Source: Promicromonosporaceae bacterium (GTDB lineage: Bacteria > Actinomycetota > Actinomycetes > Actinomycetales > Cellulomonadaceae). From it: a DNA stretch of 64,000 nt. The notes beneath the pieces are model-generated. The model was not told where the DNA came from. It ran no database searches and saw nothing but the letters and a program-made list of their open reading frames with translations. Positions 26,157 through 35,025 of this stretch are shown here, piece by piece. Position numbers and translations under genes: made by a program. Location: positions 1 through 64,000 of the forward strand of contig WRHK01000009.1 of assembly GCA_009783295.1 (NCBI GenBank). The letters are read 5' to 3'. The stretch's first letter is position 1. Each line of letters begins with the position of its first letter.

Positions 26157-27497
26157 TCAGCCGATCCGGCTCCACGTCCCGCAGCCGGACGACTCGAACA
26201 CCGGGAGGTCCGGCGAGATCGTCACGGTGGCGACCCGGTACCCGTCGATCGTGATGGGCAGGTAGTTGGAGCCGTCCGACCAGTAGTGGTACCCGGTGAG
26301 ATCGGTCAGGAACTGGGTCATGCATGCGACCCTCGCGTCGCCCCCTCCGGGGACCAGACTCCGGTACGTCCCGGGCGCAATATCGATGCCCACCCGATAG
26401 TCCCCATCGGCAGGGTGCGCGTCGAGCTGGGGGATGTCGTCGGGAAAGGCCTGGGTCCAGGTCCCGCACGCGCCCGGGTGGTCCCACTGGGTCAGCCAGA
26501 GAGTGCGGTCACCGGGCCCGACCTGGAGATAGCTTGGCCGGCCGAGACCCGCCCCGTTGCCCGTACCCGTCCCCGTGGAGTCGTCCGGTGCATAGGTGAA
26601 CCAGTCGCAGTCCCTCGTCGAGTCCACGGACTTGTAGATCCCGGGCTGGACGCCAATCCCGACCAGCGGGATCGTCAGGTCCCCTGTGAACGGTTTGATG
26701 GTCAGGCGGGTGGGTTCGGGTCGCCGGACACCCAGGGTGTCCTTGCCGTCCCCGTTCCAGTCCCCCACCAGCACCACGTCGTTCGCCCGCCCATACGCGA
26801 ACGCCACATCCGCGTTCCCGCCCCGGGTGCCGTTCGTCAAGAAGTACTGGCTCCCCCGCCGCACCCCCAGACTGTCCTTCCCGTCCCCGTTCCAGTCCCC
26901 CACCAGCACCGCGTCGCCCACCTTGCCGTACGCGAACGTCACCGCCGCCGGACCACTGGCCGTCGTGTTGCTCAAGAAGTACTGGTTCCCCCGACGCACC
27001 GCCAAGGTGTCCTTGCCATCCCCGTCCCAGTCCCCCACCAGCACCGTGTCACCAGGCCTGCCATACGCGAACGTCACCGCCGCCGGACCGCTGGTCGTCG
27101 AGTTCGTCAAGAAGAACTGGTTCCCGCGACGCACCGCGAACGTGTCCCTGCCGTCCCCGTCCCAGTCCCCCACCAACACCGCGTCATCCGCATTGCCGTA
27201 CGCGAACGTCACGGCCGCCGAACCACTGGCCGTCGTGTTGCTCAGCAGCAGCTGGTTACCCCGACGCACCCCCAACGTGTCCGTCCCGTTCCCGTCCCAG
27301 TCACCCACAACGACGGCGTCATCCGGCCGGCCATACGCAAACCGCACATCCGCCGCACCACCCGCCACACCATTCGTCAGGAAATAGTCCTGACCCAGCG
27401 CGGCAGCCGCCCCAGCCGGCGCAACCCCCACCACGGCAGTCACTGCGAGGAGCCCACCAGCCGTGAGTCCGGAGAGCACCACCCTTCGGCGCGTCAT
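26157..27497 (-). CDS. Secreted FG-GAP-like repeat protein, paralogue 3
   Basis: The 446-residue protein starts TRRRVVLSGLTAGGLLAVTA, an arginine-led signal that could use Tat or Sec. Five repeats follow (about residues 36-260); several carry TTASGPAAVTFAYG in place of GG.ADV. The C-terminal region has YRVGIDIAPGTYRSLV and a closing SSGCGTWSRIG, a Cys/Trp motif also found at the equivalent place in paralogues 1 and 4. The ATG at 27497 overlaps the TGA of paralogue 4 (ATGA), so the two are co-translated. Function is unknown. Confidence 0.83.
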   Translation of the reverse strand: MTRRRVVLSGLTAGGLLAVTAVVGVAPAGAAAALGQDYFLTNGVAGGAADVRFAYGRPDDAVVVGDWDGNGTDTLGVRRGNQLLLSNTTASGSAAVTFAYGNADDAVLVGDWDGDGRDTFAVRRGNQFFLTNSTTSGPAAVTFAYGRPGDTVLVGDWDGDGKDTLAVRRGNQYFLSNTTASGPAAVTFAYGKVGDAVLVGDWNGDGKDSLGVRRGSQYFLTNGTRGGNADVAFAYGRANDVVLVGDWNGDGKDTLGVRRPEPTRLTIKPFTGDLTIPLVGIGVQPGIYKSVDSTRDCDWFTYAPDDSTGTGTGNGAGLGRPSYLQVGPGDRTLWLTQWDHPGACGTWTQAFPDDIPQLDAHPADGDYRVGIDIAPGTYRSLVPGGGDARVACMTQFLTDLTGYHYWSDGSNYLPITIDGYRVATVTISPDLPVFESSGCGTWSRIG

Positions 27498-28834
27498 CCG
27501 ACCTTGGTCCACGTTCCGCACCCCCGCGAGACGAACCCAAAGTCACCCTGGTTGATCGTCCAGGTCACCTGCGCACCGGCGGGGTAGTCGCCGGAACGAA
27601 GCCGTCCAGGGTAAGCGGTGGCGCCATCGAAGGGCTCGTACCCCGACATCCGAAAGCTGCTGACGGCGACCACGTCGCACGTGGCAGCGGCCACCGTCGT
27701 GTACGTTCCGGGCGCGACATCGATGCCGACCCGGTACTGACCGTCCGATGGCGTGGGGTCGATGTGCGGGGGGTCACCAGGAAACGCCTGATGCCAGGTG
27801 CGACAGACATCGGTGATCTGCACGTGCGTGATCCCGCCGCCCGAGAGATCGAGATACATGGGCAGGCCGGCGCCATAGGACGTGTCTCCGGTGTACCAGG
27901 CCGCCGAGCCCTCGATCAGGGTCCAGGCGCAGTCGGCCGTAGCGGACGACGTCTCGTACAGCTCAGCGGGAACGGCCCATTCTTCCGTCCCGACGTAGAA
28001 GTGCGTGACCTCGTTCGGGTTGATGCCGGGCCCCTGCGGCACCAGCTGCGCCGGCCCCGCCACGCGCCGCACCCCCAGCGTGGTGCGGTGGTCGCCGTTC
28101 CAGTCGCCCACGAGCACCACGTCGGTGGGCTTCCCGTAGGGGAACATCGTGTCGGCCGTGCCGCCTCGGGTGCTGTTGGAGACGAAGTACTGGTTGCCGC
28201 GGCGCACCGTCAGGGTGTCCTTGCCGTCACCGTCCCAGTCCCCCACCAGGACCACGTCCTGCGGCATGCCGTACCCGAACGTGACATCCGCGGGGCCACC
28301 CATCGTCCCGTTCGTCAGGAAGTACTGGTTGCCGCGGCGCACCGCCAGGGTGTCCTTGCCGTCACCGTCCCAGTCCCCCACGAGCACCACGTCGTCGGGC
28401 CGGCCGTAGGCGAACGTCACGTCCGCCGCGCCGCCGCGCGTGCCGTTGGTGAGGTAGTACTGGTTGCCGCGGCGTACGCCCAGCGTGGCCTTGCCGTCGC
28501 CGTCCCAGTCGCCCACCAGGACGTCGTCGCCGGCCTTTCCGTAGGCGAACGCGACGTCGGCGCTGCCGCCGCGCGTCCCGTTGGTCAAGAAGTACTGGTT
28601 GCCACGGCGCACGGCGAGGGTGTCCTTGCCGTCACCGTCCCAGTCGCCGACGAGAGTGGTGTCATCGGTCTTCCCGTAGGCGAAGGCGACGTCGGCGCTG
28701 CCGCCGGTTGTCGCGTTCGTCAGGAAGTACCAGGTCCCGTTCGTGGCCGCGCCGGCTGTCGGAGCGCCGACCACCAGGCATGCCAGGGCTGTCGCGCCGA
28801 CCGCAAAGGTCGACGCAAGACGTCGGATACGCAC
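27494..28834 (-). CDS. Secreted FG-GAP-like repeat protein, paralogue 4
   Basis: The 446-residue protein has a signal peptide (RIRRLASTFAVGATALACLV, likely cut after AGA), then five repeats with DWDGDGKDTLAVRRGNQ. The C-terminal domain contains YRVGIDVAPGTYTTV and ends in SRGCGTWTKVG. It is the first gene of a two-gene overlapping unit with paralogue 3. The start is GTG at 28834, with GAGGGG six bases upstream. It sits downstream of purE but behind that operon's terminator. The conserved Cys residues in the C-terminal half suggest disulphides, consistent with export. Confidence 0.84.
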   Translation of the reverse strand: MRIRRLASTFAVGATALACLVVGAPTAGAATNGTWYFLTNATTGGSADVAFAYGKTDDTTLVGDWDGDGKDTLAVRRGNQYFLTNGTRGGSADVAFAYGKAGDDVLVGDWDGDGKATLGVRRGNQYYLTNGTRGGAADVTFAYGRPDDVVLVGDWDGDGKDTLAVRRGNQYFLTNGTMGGPADVTFGYGMPQDVVLVGDWDGDGKDTLTVRRGNQYFVSNSTRGGTADTMFPYGKPTDVVLVGDWNGDHRTTLGVRRVAGPAQLVPQGPGINPNEVTHFYVGTEEWAVPAELYETSSATADCAWTLIEGSAAWYTGDTSYGAGLPMYLDLSGGGITHVQITDVCRTWHQAFPGDPPHIDPTPSDGQYRVGIDVAPGTYTTVAAATCDVVAVSSFRMSGYEPFDGATAYPGRLRSGDYPAGAQVTWTINQGDFGFVSRGCGTWTKVG

Positions 28835-28908
28835 CCGAGTCCCCTCTGAGAGCTCACTGCACCGTCATCGGTGCGAGCGTGATGCTAGGGGGCTGGGGCT
28901 GGCGGTGT

Positions 28909-28930
28909 AAAACCCGGCCTGATCAGGCCG
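28909..28930 (-). terminator. Intrinsic terminator overlapping the purE stop codon
   Basis: The palindrome CGGCCTGATCAGGCCG (28915-28930) includes the purE TGA. In the minus direction it is followed by GGG and a TTTT tract (28912-28909). It should end purK-purE transcription before the repeat-protein genes. Confidence 0.75.
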
Positions 28931-29456
28931 TGAACCCGGTCGGCCCGGCCGACCGGCGCGCCCGCAGCGCCGCGCCCTTGGCGTGGGCGACCTCGCCGAG
29001 CTCGGCCTGGAACGCCTCCATGCGGCCGCGGAGGGCGGCGTCCTCGGGCGTGGTGCCCGCGCCGAGGATCCGCGCGGCCAGCAGGCCCGCGTTGCGCGCG
29101 CCGCCGATCGACACGGTGGCGACGGGCACGCCTGCGGGCATCTGCACGATGGACAGCAGGGAGTCCATGCCGTCCAGGTAGCGCAGCGGCACGGGCACGC
29201 CGATCACCGGCAGCGGCGTGACCGCGGCGAGCATTCCGGGCAGGTGCGCGGCGCCACCGGCGCCCGCGATGATCACGCGCAGCCCGCGCGCCGAGGCGCT
29301 GCGGCCGTACTCGACCATCTCGACGGGCATGCGGTGCGCGGAGACGACGTCGGCCTCGTAGGGGACGCCGAGCTCGTCGAGCGCGGTGGCGGCGGCCTCC
29401 ATGGTGGGCCAGTCGGAGTCGGAACCCATGACGATGCCGACGACAGGGTTGCTCAT
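28923..29456 (-). CDS. purE: N5-carboxyaminoimidazole ribonucleotide mutase
   Basis: The 177-residue protein has class I PurE motifs [19 protein letters not shown] and [14 protein letters not shown]. It rearranges N5-CAIR to CAIR in purine synthesis. The ATG at 29456 overlaps the purK stop (ATGA), so both are expressed together. The last 15 residues are a short extension whose stop lies in the terminator stem. Length and motifs are otherwise ordinary. Confidence 0.96.
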   Translation of the reverse strand: MSNPVVGIVMGSDSDWPTMEAAATALDELGVPYEADVVSAHRMPVEMVEYGRSASARGLRVIIAGAGGAAHLPGMLAAVTPLPVIGVPVPLRYLDGMDSLLSIVQMPAGVPVATVSIGGARNAGLLAARILGAGTTPEDAALRGRMEAFQAELGEVAHAKGAALRARRSAGPTGFTA

Positions 29457-30655
29457 GCGTTCTCCTCGGGGGTCTCGCCGCGCAGCAGCGCCGCCGCGGC
29501 CATCGCTCGGGCGCGCACCGACTCCAGGTCGGCGCCGCTGACGTTCACGTGGCCGAGCTTGCGCCCGGCGCGGATGCCCTTGCCGTACAGGTTGACCTTC
29601 GCCTCGGGGAACCGGGCCATGAGCTCGGGCAGGGCGTCCGTGAGCTCGGTGAGGGTCGACCCCAGGACGTTCGCCATGACGGTCCACGGCGCGACGGCGT
29701 CCGTGGCGCCGAGCGGCAGGTCCAGCACGGCCCGCAGGTGCTGCTCGAACTGGCTGGTCACGGCCCCGTCGATGGTCCAGTGCCCGCTGTTGTGGGGGCG
29801 CATCGCGAGCTCGTTGACGAACACCTCGGGCTCGCCGGAATCGCCCGGGGCCTCGAACAGCTCGACGGCGAGCACGCCGGTCACGCCGAGCCCGTCGACC
29901 ACGGTGGCGGCGAGCTCGCGCACGCGCGCCTCGAGCGCGGCGGACAGACCGGGCGCCGGCGCGATGACCTCGGAGCAGACGCCGTCGCGCTGGATCGACT
30001 CGACCACGGGCCACGTGCGCACCTCGCCCGACGGACGGCGCGCCACGAGCGCGGCGAGCTCCCGCGTGAACGGCACCTTCTGCTCGACGAGCAGCTGCGG
30101 GGCGCCGTCGGCGGCCGCGGCGATCCAGTCGGCGACCTCGTCGGCGGAGCGGACCACGCGCACGCCCTTGCCGTCGTAGCCCCCGCGCGACGTCTTGACC
30201 ACGGCCTCGCCGCCGGGCTCCCCCGCGAGGAACGCCTCGAGCGCGGCACGGGCCGCGGCGGGCTCCACGGGGATCGGGGCCCAGCGCGGGCACGGCAGCC
30301 CCAGCTCGATGAGCCGGGTGCGCATGACGATCTTGTCCTGGGCGTGCACCAGCGCGTCCGGGCCGGGGTGCACGGGCGTGCCGTGCTCCAGCAGGTCCTG
30401 GAGCAGCGAGTTGGGCACGTGCTCGTGCTCGAAGGTGAGCACCGCGGCGGCCTGGCCGTCGTGGGGGGCGATGAGGCCGCGGATCGCGGCCTCGTCGGAC
30501 GCCGCGCCCACGGGCGCGTCCGTCACCACCTGCGCGGCCGACGACGCCGGCTCCTCCACCAGGACCCTGAGGTGGACGCCGAGCTCCCCGGCGGCCGGGG
30601 CCATCATGCGGGCGAGCTGTCCTCCGCCGACCACGGCGATCACGGGTGCTGTCAC
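29453..30655 (-). CDS. purK: N5-carboxyaminoimidazole ribonucleotide synthase
   Basis: The 400-residue ATP-grasp enzyme carboxylates AIR with bicarbonate and ATP to give N5-CAIR for PurE. It shows the N-terminal [13 protein letters not shown], the glycine-rich ATP loop SRGGYDGKG and the metal site [14 protein letters not shown]. The start is GTG at 30655. A 55-bp gap separates it from the histidine kinase gene upstream. The purK-purE order with ATGA overlap is standard in actinobacteria. Confidence 0.96.
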   Translation of the reverse strand: MTAPVIAVVGGGQLARMMAPAAGELGVHLRVLVEEPASSAAQVVTDAPVGAASDEAAIRGLIAPHDGQAAAVLTFEHEHVPNSLLQDLLEHGTPVHPGPDALVHAQDKIVMRTRLIELGLPCPRWAPIPVEPAAARAALEAFLAGEPGGEAVVKTSRGGYDGKGVRVVRSADEVADWIAAAADGAPQLLVEQKVPFTRELAALVARRPSGEVRTWPVVESIQRDGVCSEVIAPAPGLSAALEARVRELAATVVDGLGVTGVLAVELFEAPGDSGEPEVFVNELAMRPHNSGHWTIDGAVTSQFEQHLRAVLDLPLGATDAVAPWTVMANVLGSTLTELTDALPELMARFPEAKVNLYGKGIRAGRKLGHVNVSGADLESVRARAMAAAALLRGETPEENA

Positions 30656-30710
30656 GGGGCAAGGTTACGGGGTCTCGCCAGGCGCGACCGCCGTGTCCGG
30701 CGCCGGGCGC

Positions 30711-32048
30711 TCAGCCGCCTGCGCGCCGGCGGGCGCGGCCGCCGCGCGAGGAGATCGTGGTGCCCGGCGGCAGCACGACGCCGGGGTCGAGCGACTTCGG
30801 CACGCCGGCGAGGAACAGCGCGAACACCGGCGGGCGCCGCTGCGCGAGCTCGAGGCGGCCGCCGTCCGCGGCGGCGAGGTCGCGGGCCAGGGCGAGGCCG
30901 AGGCCGGTCCCGGCGCCGGAGGTCATGCCCCGCTCGAACACCTTGCCTGCGATGTCGTCGGGCACGCCCGGGCCCTCGTCCGTGACCTCGACGGCGACGG
31001 CGCCCGTGGTTCCCGACGGGCGCGAGCGCACCGTCGTGGTGCCGTCGCCGTGGCGCAGCGAGTTCTCGAGGAGCGTGGCCAGCACCTGGGCGAGGGCGCC
31101 CGGCGTGGCGAGCACACGCTGGTCGGGCGAGACGTCGATGCGCAGGCGGCGCCCCTCGCGCTCGAACGTCGGGCCCCACTCCTCCTCCTGCTGGCGCACC
31201 ACGTCGAGCAGGCGGACGGGCTCCGTCGTGCCGCCCTGGGAGCGGCGCGACGCCGCGAGCAGGTCGTCCACCACCGTGACCAGGCGCTCGACCTGCTCCA
31301 GGGAGATCCGGGCCTCCTCCTGCACGTCCGGGTCTTTCGACGCCGCCTGGATCTCCTCCAGCCGCATGGTCAGCGCGGTGAGGGGCGTGCGCAGCTGGTG
31401 GGACGCGTCCGAGGTGAACTGCCGCTCCGCGGCCAGGCGCGCGGCCAGCCGGTCGCTCGTGCGCGCCAGCTCGGCCGCGACCAGGTCGATCTCCTCGACG
31501 CCGCTCGGCTCCAGTCGCGGGCGCACCTGCCCGCTCGCGATCTGCTCGGCCGACGCCGCCAGGTACACCAGGGGCGCGGCCAGGCGGTTCGCCTGCCACA
31601 CCGCCATCGCGGCGCCGGCCCCGATCGCGACCACGCCCGCCGCGCAGACCAGCAGCACCACCTGGGCGGCCTTGATCCACGCAGACCAGCTCGAGATCGT
31701 CAGCGTGACGCTCGCCGACAGCTCGGTCTGCCGGCCCTGCGTGATGACCGGGCCGTCCACCTTCTCGCCGGCCTGGACGAGCGTGCCGTCGGGCAGCAGC
31801 ACCGTCACGTACGCGGGGATGTCGCCCTCGCGGCCCGTCACGGCACGCTGCATCGACGTGTCAGGGATGGGCGTCCCGCGGTCCTGCGCCAGCTGCACGC
31901 TGGTGGTCAGCCGGTCGAGCCGGTCGGACAGCCGCTGGTGCTCGACGTCGATCGCGTACCGCGCCCCGAAGATACCCAGCGGCACGCCCAGCAGAACGAC
32001 CGCCACCGCGACCGCCGCGATGGTCGCGAGGAGCACCCGCCGACGCAC
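30711..32048 (-). CDS. Sensor histidine kinase, HisKA type
   Basis: The 445-residue protein has two membrane segments (about residues 5-28 and 125-152) bracketing an extracytoplasmic sensor of about 95 residues. A HAMP-like region, the phospho-acceptor His at about residue 217 (DASHQLRTPLTAL) and a HATPase_c domain (LLENSLRHGDG, DEGPGVP, GTGLGLA) follow. It should phosphorylate the OmpR-type regulator encoded four bases upstream. The signal is unknown; cell-envelope stress is only a guess. Start is GTG at 32048. Confidence 0.9.
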   Translation of the reverse strand: MRRRVLLATIAAVAVAVVLLGVPLGIFGARYAIDVEHQRLSDRLDRLTTSVQLAQDRGTPIPDTSMQRAVTGREGDIPAYVTVLLPDGTLVQAGEKVDGPVITQGRQTELSASVTLTISSWSAWIKAAQVVLLVCAAGVVAIGAGAAMAVWQANRLAAPLVYLAASAEQIASGQVRPRLEPSGVEEIDLVAAELARTSDRLAARLAAERQFTSDASHQLRTPLTALTMRLEEIQAASKDPDVQEEARISLEQVERLVTVVDDLLAASRRSQGGTTEPVRLLDVVRQQEEEWGPTFEREGRRLRIDVSPDQRVLATPGALAQVLATLLENSLRHGDGTTTVRSRPSGTTGAVAVEVTDEGPGVPDDIAGKVFERGMTSGAGTGLGLALARDLAAADGGRLELAQRRPPVFALFLAGVPKSLDPGVVLPPGTTISSRGGRARRRAGG

Positions 32049-32051
32049 GGC

Positions 32052-32735
32052 CTAGCTCGCGCCTGCCTCGAAGCGGAACCCGAGCCCGCGCACCGTCGAC
32101 ACGTAGCGGGGGGCGTTCGCGTCGTCGCCGAGCTTGCGGCGCAGCCACGACACGTGCATGTCGAGCGTCTTCGTCGACCCGACGGGGTCGGAGCCCCACA
32201 CGTCGCGCATGAGGGTGTCGCGCACGACGACGGAGCCCGCGTTGGCCACCAGCACCTTGAGGAGGTCGAACTCCTTGGTGGTCAGGTGCAGCTCGCGGTC
32301 GCCCTGGAACGCGCGGTGCGCGGAGACGTCCACGCGCACGTCCTGCGCACGCAGCTCCTCCTCGTCGGGCGTCTCGCCGTGCGTGCGGCGCAGCAGCGCC
32401 CGGACGCGGGCCAGGAGCTCGGCGAGGCGGAACGGCTTGGTGACGTAGTCGTCGGCACCGGCGTCGAGCCCGACCACCAGGTCGACCTCGTCGGCGCGGG
32501 CCGTCAGCACCAGGATCGGGACGCCCAGGCCGCTGCCCCGCAGCTCGCGGGCGACGTCGAGCCCGTCCATGTCCGGGAGCCCGAGGTCGAGGACGACGAC
32601 GTCGGCGCTCGCAGCATTGTCGAGCGCTCCTTGACCAGTTCCTTGCACGATCACGTCGTAACCCTCACGCGTGAGGGCCCGGGCCAACGGCTCGGCAATC
32701 GCCGGGTCGTCCTCGGCTAGCAACACGTGGGTCAT
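32052..32735 (-). CDS. OmpR-family response regulator
   Basis: The 227-residue protein has a receiver domain with acidic pocket EDD, phospho-acceptor Asp50 (VVLDLGLPDMDG) and switch Lys in YVTKPF, then a Trans_reg_C winged helix (HLTTKEFDLLKVLV, SWLRRKLG). It is the first gene of the pair with the HisKA kinase. The ATG at 32735 is chosen because the receiver begins there (MTHVLLAEDD); the frame extends upstream without homology. The palindromes at 32765-32806 could be its own binding sites. Confidence 0.93.
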   Translation of the reverse strand: MTHVLLAEDDPAIAEPLARALTREGYDVIVQGTGQGALDNAASADVVVLDLGLPDMDGLDVARELRGSGLGVPILVLTARADEVDLVVGLDAGADDYVTKPFRLAELLARVRALLRRTHGETPDEEELRAQDVRVDVSAHRAFQGDRELHLTTKEFDLLKVLVANAGSVVVRDTLMRDVWGSDPVGSTKTLDMHVSWLRRKLGDDANAPRYVSTVRGLGFRFEAGAS

Positions 32736-32764
32736 TCCGCCATGGTAGCGGCATCCCGCCAGGT

Positions 32765-32806
32765 GAACGTCGGACGTTCGAGGGACGGGTCCGACCACGG
32801 TCGGAC
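32765..32806. promoter_or_regulatory. Two palindromes between divergent two-component operons
   Basis: GAACGTC-G-GACGTTC (32765-32779) and GTCCGACC-AC-GGTCGGAC (32789-32806) are perfect inverted repeats in the 136-bp gap between the two regulatory operons. They are plausible operators for either response regulator. No experimental motif is claimed. Confidence 0.5.
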
Positions 32807-32871
32807 ATGGCGCGCGACGAACCGTCCCCAGGGCGGACGCGGCGCTCGAGCCCGGCCTCTAGCCTTCGGGC

Positions 32872-34209
32872 ATGGGTTGGTACGAGCGGCTCGTCCGCTG
32901 GAGCGAGAGGCGTCGCCTCGCGGTCGACGCGGTGGTCGCGGCGGCCGCGATCGTGCCGTCCGCCATCCTCGCCTCCGACCCCGTCCGCGGGTTCGGTCAT
33001 GCAGCGCCGCACGCGTTCTGGACCGTGCTGCTCATCGCACCGCTCGCGTGGCGCCGCGTGCGCCCCGTGGAGTCGACGGCGGCCGTCGTCGTCGTCGCGC
33101 TCGCGCACCTGTTCACCGGGACGATCCTGGTGCTGCCCGCCGACCTCGCGATCCTCGTCGCCCTGTACTCCGTCACCGTGCACGGGCCCGTCTGGGCGCA
33201 CCGCGCCGCCGTCGTCACGGCCCTGGTCGGGTCCGGGCTGCTCGGGGCCGTCGTCGTCGCGCGCGGCGGCACGTACGGCGAGGTGAGCGGCGTCGTCATG
33301 CTGGCGGCCATCCTGGCCACCACGTCCTGGGCGTTCGGGCTGGTCCGGCGCTCGCGGCGGGAGATGCTGGAGGCGCTGCGCGACCGCGCGGAGCGCCTCG
33401 AGGTGGAGCGCGACCAGCAGGCCCGCATCGCGACGGCGGCCGAGCGCGCCCGCATCGCGCGTGAGATGCACGACATCGTCGCCCACTCGCTGTCGGTCGT
33501 CGTCGCGCAGGCCGACGGCGGGCGGTACGCCGCGACCGCCGACCCCGCCGCCGCGGCCCACGCGCTCGAGGTGATCTCGGAGACGGGGCGCGCCGCGCTG
33601 GCGGACATGCGGCGGCTGCTCGGGGTGCTGCGGACGTCCGACCCCGCCGACGCCGGACCCGCCCCGCGCGCGCCGCAGCCGGGGATGTCGCCGGGCCGCC
33701 TCGTACGGCCCACCGTGCCGGCGGCTCCCGTCGAGGCCACCCCGCTCGCCGAGACGCCCGACGACGCCGACCTCGCCTCCCTGCTCGAGCAGGCGCGCGG
33801 CGCGGGGATGAAGGTGTCGTTCGTGCGCGTCGGCGAGCCGCGCCGCCTGCCGCCGGGCGCCGGCCTCACGCTGCACCGCGTATGCCAGGAGGCGTTGACC
33901 AACGTGCGCAAGCACGCCGGGCCGTCCGTCTCCGTGACCGTGGTGGTGCGCTGGGGCGTGGCGTCCGTCGAGCTCGAGGTGTCCGACGACGGCCGCGGCG
34001 CGGCGGCGGCGTCCGACGGCAGCGGCTCGGGCGCGCCCGGGTACGGGCTGCTGGGCATGGGCGAGCGCGCGGCGCTGTTCGGCGGCAAGGTGACAGCGGG
34101 CCCGCGGCCCGGCGGCGGGTGGCGCGTGCGGTTCACGATGCCGCTGCCCGCGGGGACGACGGCCGTCGGGAGCGCGGCGGCCGCAGACGACGAGACGGAG
34201 CAGGCATGA
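32872..34209 (+). CDS. Sensor histidine kinase, HisKA_3 (NarL-partner) type
   Basis: The 445-residue protein has about five hydrophobic segments in the first 160 residues and no large extracellular domain. The dimerisation/phospho-acceptor domain has His at about residue 200 (REMHDIVAHSLSVVV), then a HATPase_c domain with QEALTNVRKHAG, VSDDGRG and GYGLLGMGER. This is the common actinobacterial DesK/LiaS-like layout. It overlaps its response regulator by ATGA. A Pro-rich linker of about 60 residues lies between dimerisation and ATPase domains. Confidence 0.92.
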   Translation: MGWYERLVRWSERRRLAVDAVVAAAAIVPSAILASDPVRGFGHAAPHAFWTVLLIAPLAWRRVRPVESTAAVVVVALAHLFTGTILVLPADLAILVALYSVTVHGPVWAHRAAVVTALVGSGLLGAVVVARGGTYGEVSGVVMLAAILATTSWAFGLVRRSRREMLEALRDRAERLEVERDQQARIATAAERARIAREMHDIVAHSLSVVVAQADGGRYAATADPAAAAHALEVISETGRAALADMRRLLGVLRTSDPADAGPAPRAPQPGMSPGRLVRPTVPAAPVEATPLAETPDDADLASLLEQARGAGMKVSFVRVGEPRRLPPGAGLTLHRVCQEALTNVRKHAGPSVSVTVVVRWGVASVELEVSDDGRGAAAASDGSGSGAPGYGLLGMGERAALFGGKVTAGPRPGGGWRVRFTMPLPAGTTAVGSAAAADDETEQA

Positions 34210-34907
34210 CCCTGAGCGACGACCCGACCGGGCCGGTGCGCGTGGCGCTGGTCGACGACCAGCAGCTGGTGCGCGCCGGGTTCCGCATGGTGATCGACTC
34301 CCAGCCCGACCTCGCCGTGGTGGCCGAGGCCGGCGACGGCGTCGAGGCCCTGCGGGTGCTCGCGCAGACCAAGGCCGACGTCGTGCTCATGGACGTGCGC
34401 ATGCCCCGCATGGACGGGCTGACCGCGACCGCGCAGCTCACGGCCCTGCCGGGGGCGCCGCGCGTCGTCGTGCTCACCACGTTCGACCTCGACGAGTACG
34501 TGCTCGAGGCGATCCGCGCCGGGGCGTCGGGGTTCCTGCTCAAGGACGCGCCGCCCGAGGAGATGCTCACCGCGATCCGCACGGTGCACCACGGCGACGC
34601 GGTGATCGCGCCGTCGTCCACCCGCCGGCTGCTGGAACACCTGGTCACCGCTCTGCCGACGCCGGCCTCGGCCGACGAGGAGACCCCCGCGCACCGCGCC
34701 CTGGCCACCCTCACCGACCGCGAGCGCGAGGTGCTGGTGCTCATGGCCCGCGGCCGCTCCAACACGGAGATCGCCTCCGACCTGTTCGTGGCCGAGGCGA
34801 CCGTGAAGACCCACGTGGGGCGGGTGCTGGCGAAGCTCGACGCACGAGACCGGGTCCAGGCCGTGGTGCTCGCGTACGAGACGGGGCTGATCCGCCCGGG
34901 GGCGTGA
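34206..34907 (+). CDS. NarL/LuxR-family response regulator
   Basis: The 233-residue protein has a receiver with DDQQ, phospho-acceptor Asp at about residue 63 (VVLMDVRMPRMDG) and switch Lys in LLKDAPPEEM. A LuxR helix-turn-helix follows (LTDREREVLVLMARGRSNTEIA, VKTHVGRVLAKL). It is co-translated with the upstream kinase. The target regulon is not evident; the ABC exporter at 36.3-39.8 kb lies downstream but is separated by the repeat-flanked nuclease gene. Confidence 0.94.
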   Translation: MTLSDDPTGPVRVALVDDQQLVRAGFRMVIDSQPDLAVVAEAGDGVEALRVLAQTKADVVLMDVRMPRMDGLTATAQLTALPGAPRVVVLTTFDLDEYVLEAIRAGASGFLLKDAPPEEMLTAIRTVHHGDAVIAPSSTRRLLEHLVTALPTPASADEETPAHRALATLTDREREVLVLMARGRSNTEIASDLFVAEATVKTHVGRVLAKLDARDRVQAVVLAYETGLIRPGA

Positions 34908-34936
34908 GCGCCCGCCTCGTGTCGTCAGATCCTCGC

Positions 34937-35025
34937 GGCAATGGGGCGGCGCCAGGTTCTGACACGCCTCGAGCCTCCCCGCGTGTCAGAACCTCGCCCG
35001 GCGCGAGTCCGGCGACGTTCTGACA
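34937..35025. repeat. Left palindromic repeat cluster of cassette A
   Basis: Three alternating copies of GTTCTGACA/TGTCAGAAC occur at 34956-34964, 34984-34992 and 35017-35025. The first two form a 14-bp inverted repeat (34954-34967 with 34981-34994). The stop codon of the nuclease-like gene lies inside the second copy, and the third is within its coding end. The wider unit GGC(A)ATGGGGCGG then GTTCTGACA (34937-34964) reappears inverted on the far side of the gene. Confidence 0.8.

Larger units (their letters stand above)
24160..28735 (-). repeat. 135-bp coding repeats, five per gene in four adjacent genes
   Basis: Each of the four genes has five in-frame copies of a 135-bp (45-codon) unit, about 20 copies in all. 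Copies are concentrated at about 24160-24834, 25165-25837, 26718-27389 and 28062-28733. Near-identical stretches encode VLVGDWNGDGKDTL, making the block a likely substrate for recombination, copy-number change and assembly error. Confidence 0.85.

Noticed and set aside
26686..27387. A 233-codon plus-strand frame with regular repeats
   Set aside because: It is the antisense of paralogue 3's repeats; the periodicity comes from the coding strand.
23449..28834. CRISPR array suggested by many near-identical repeats
   Set aside because: The 135-bp repeats are in frame and encode a conserved calcium-loop motif, and there are no unique spacers or cas genes.
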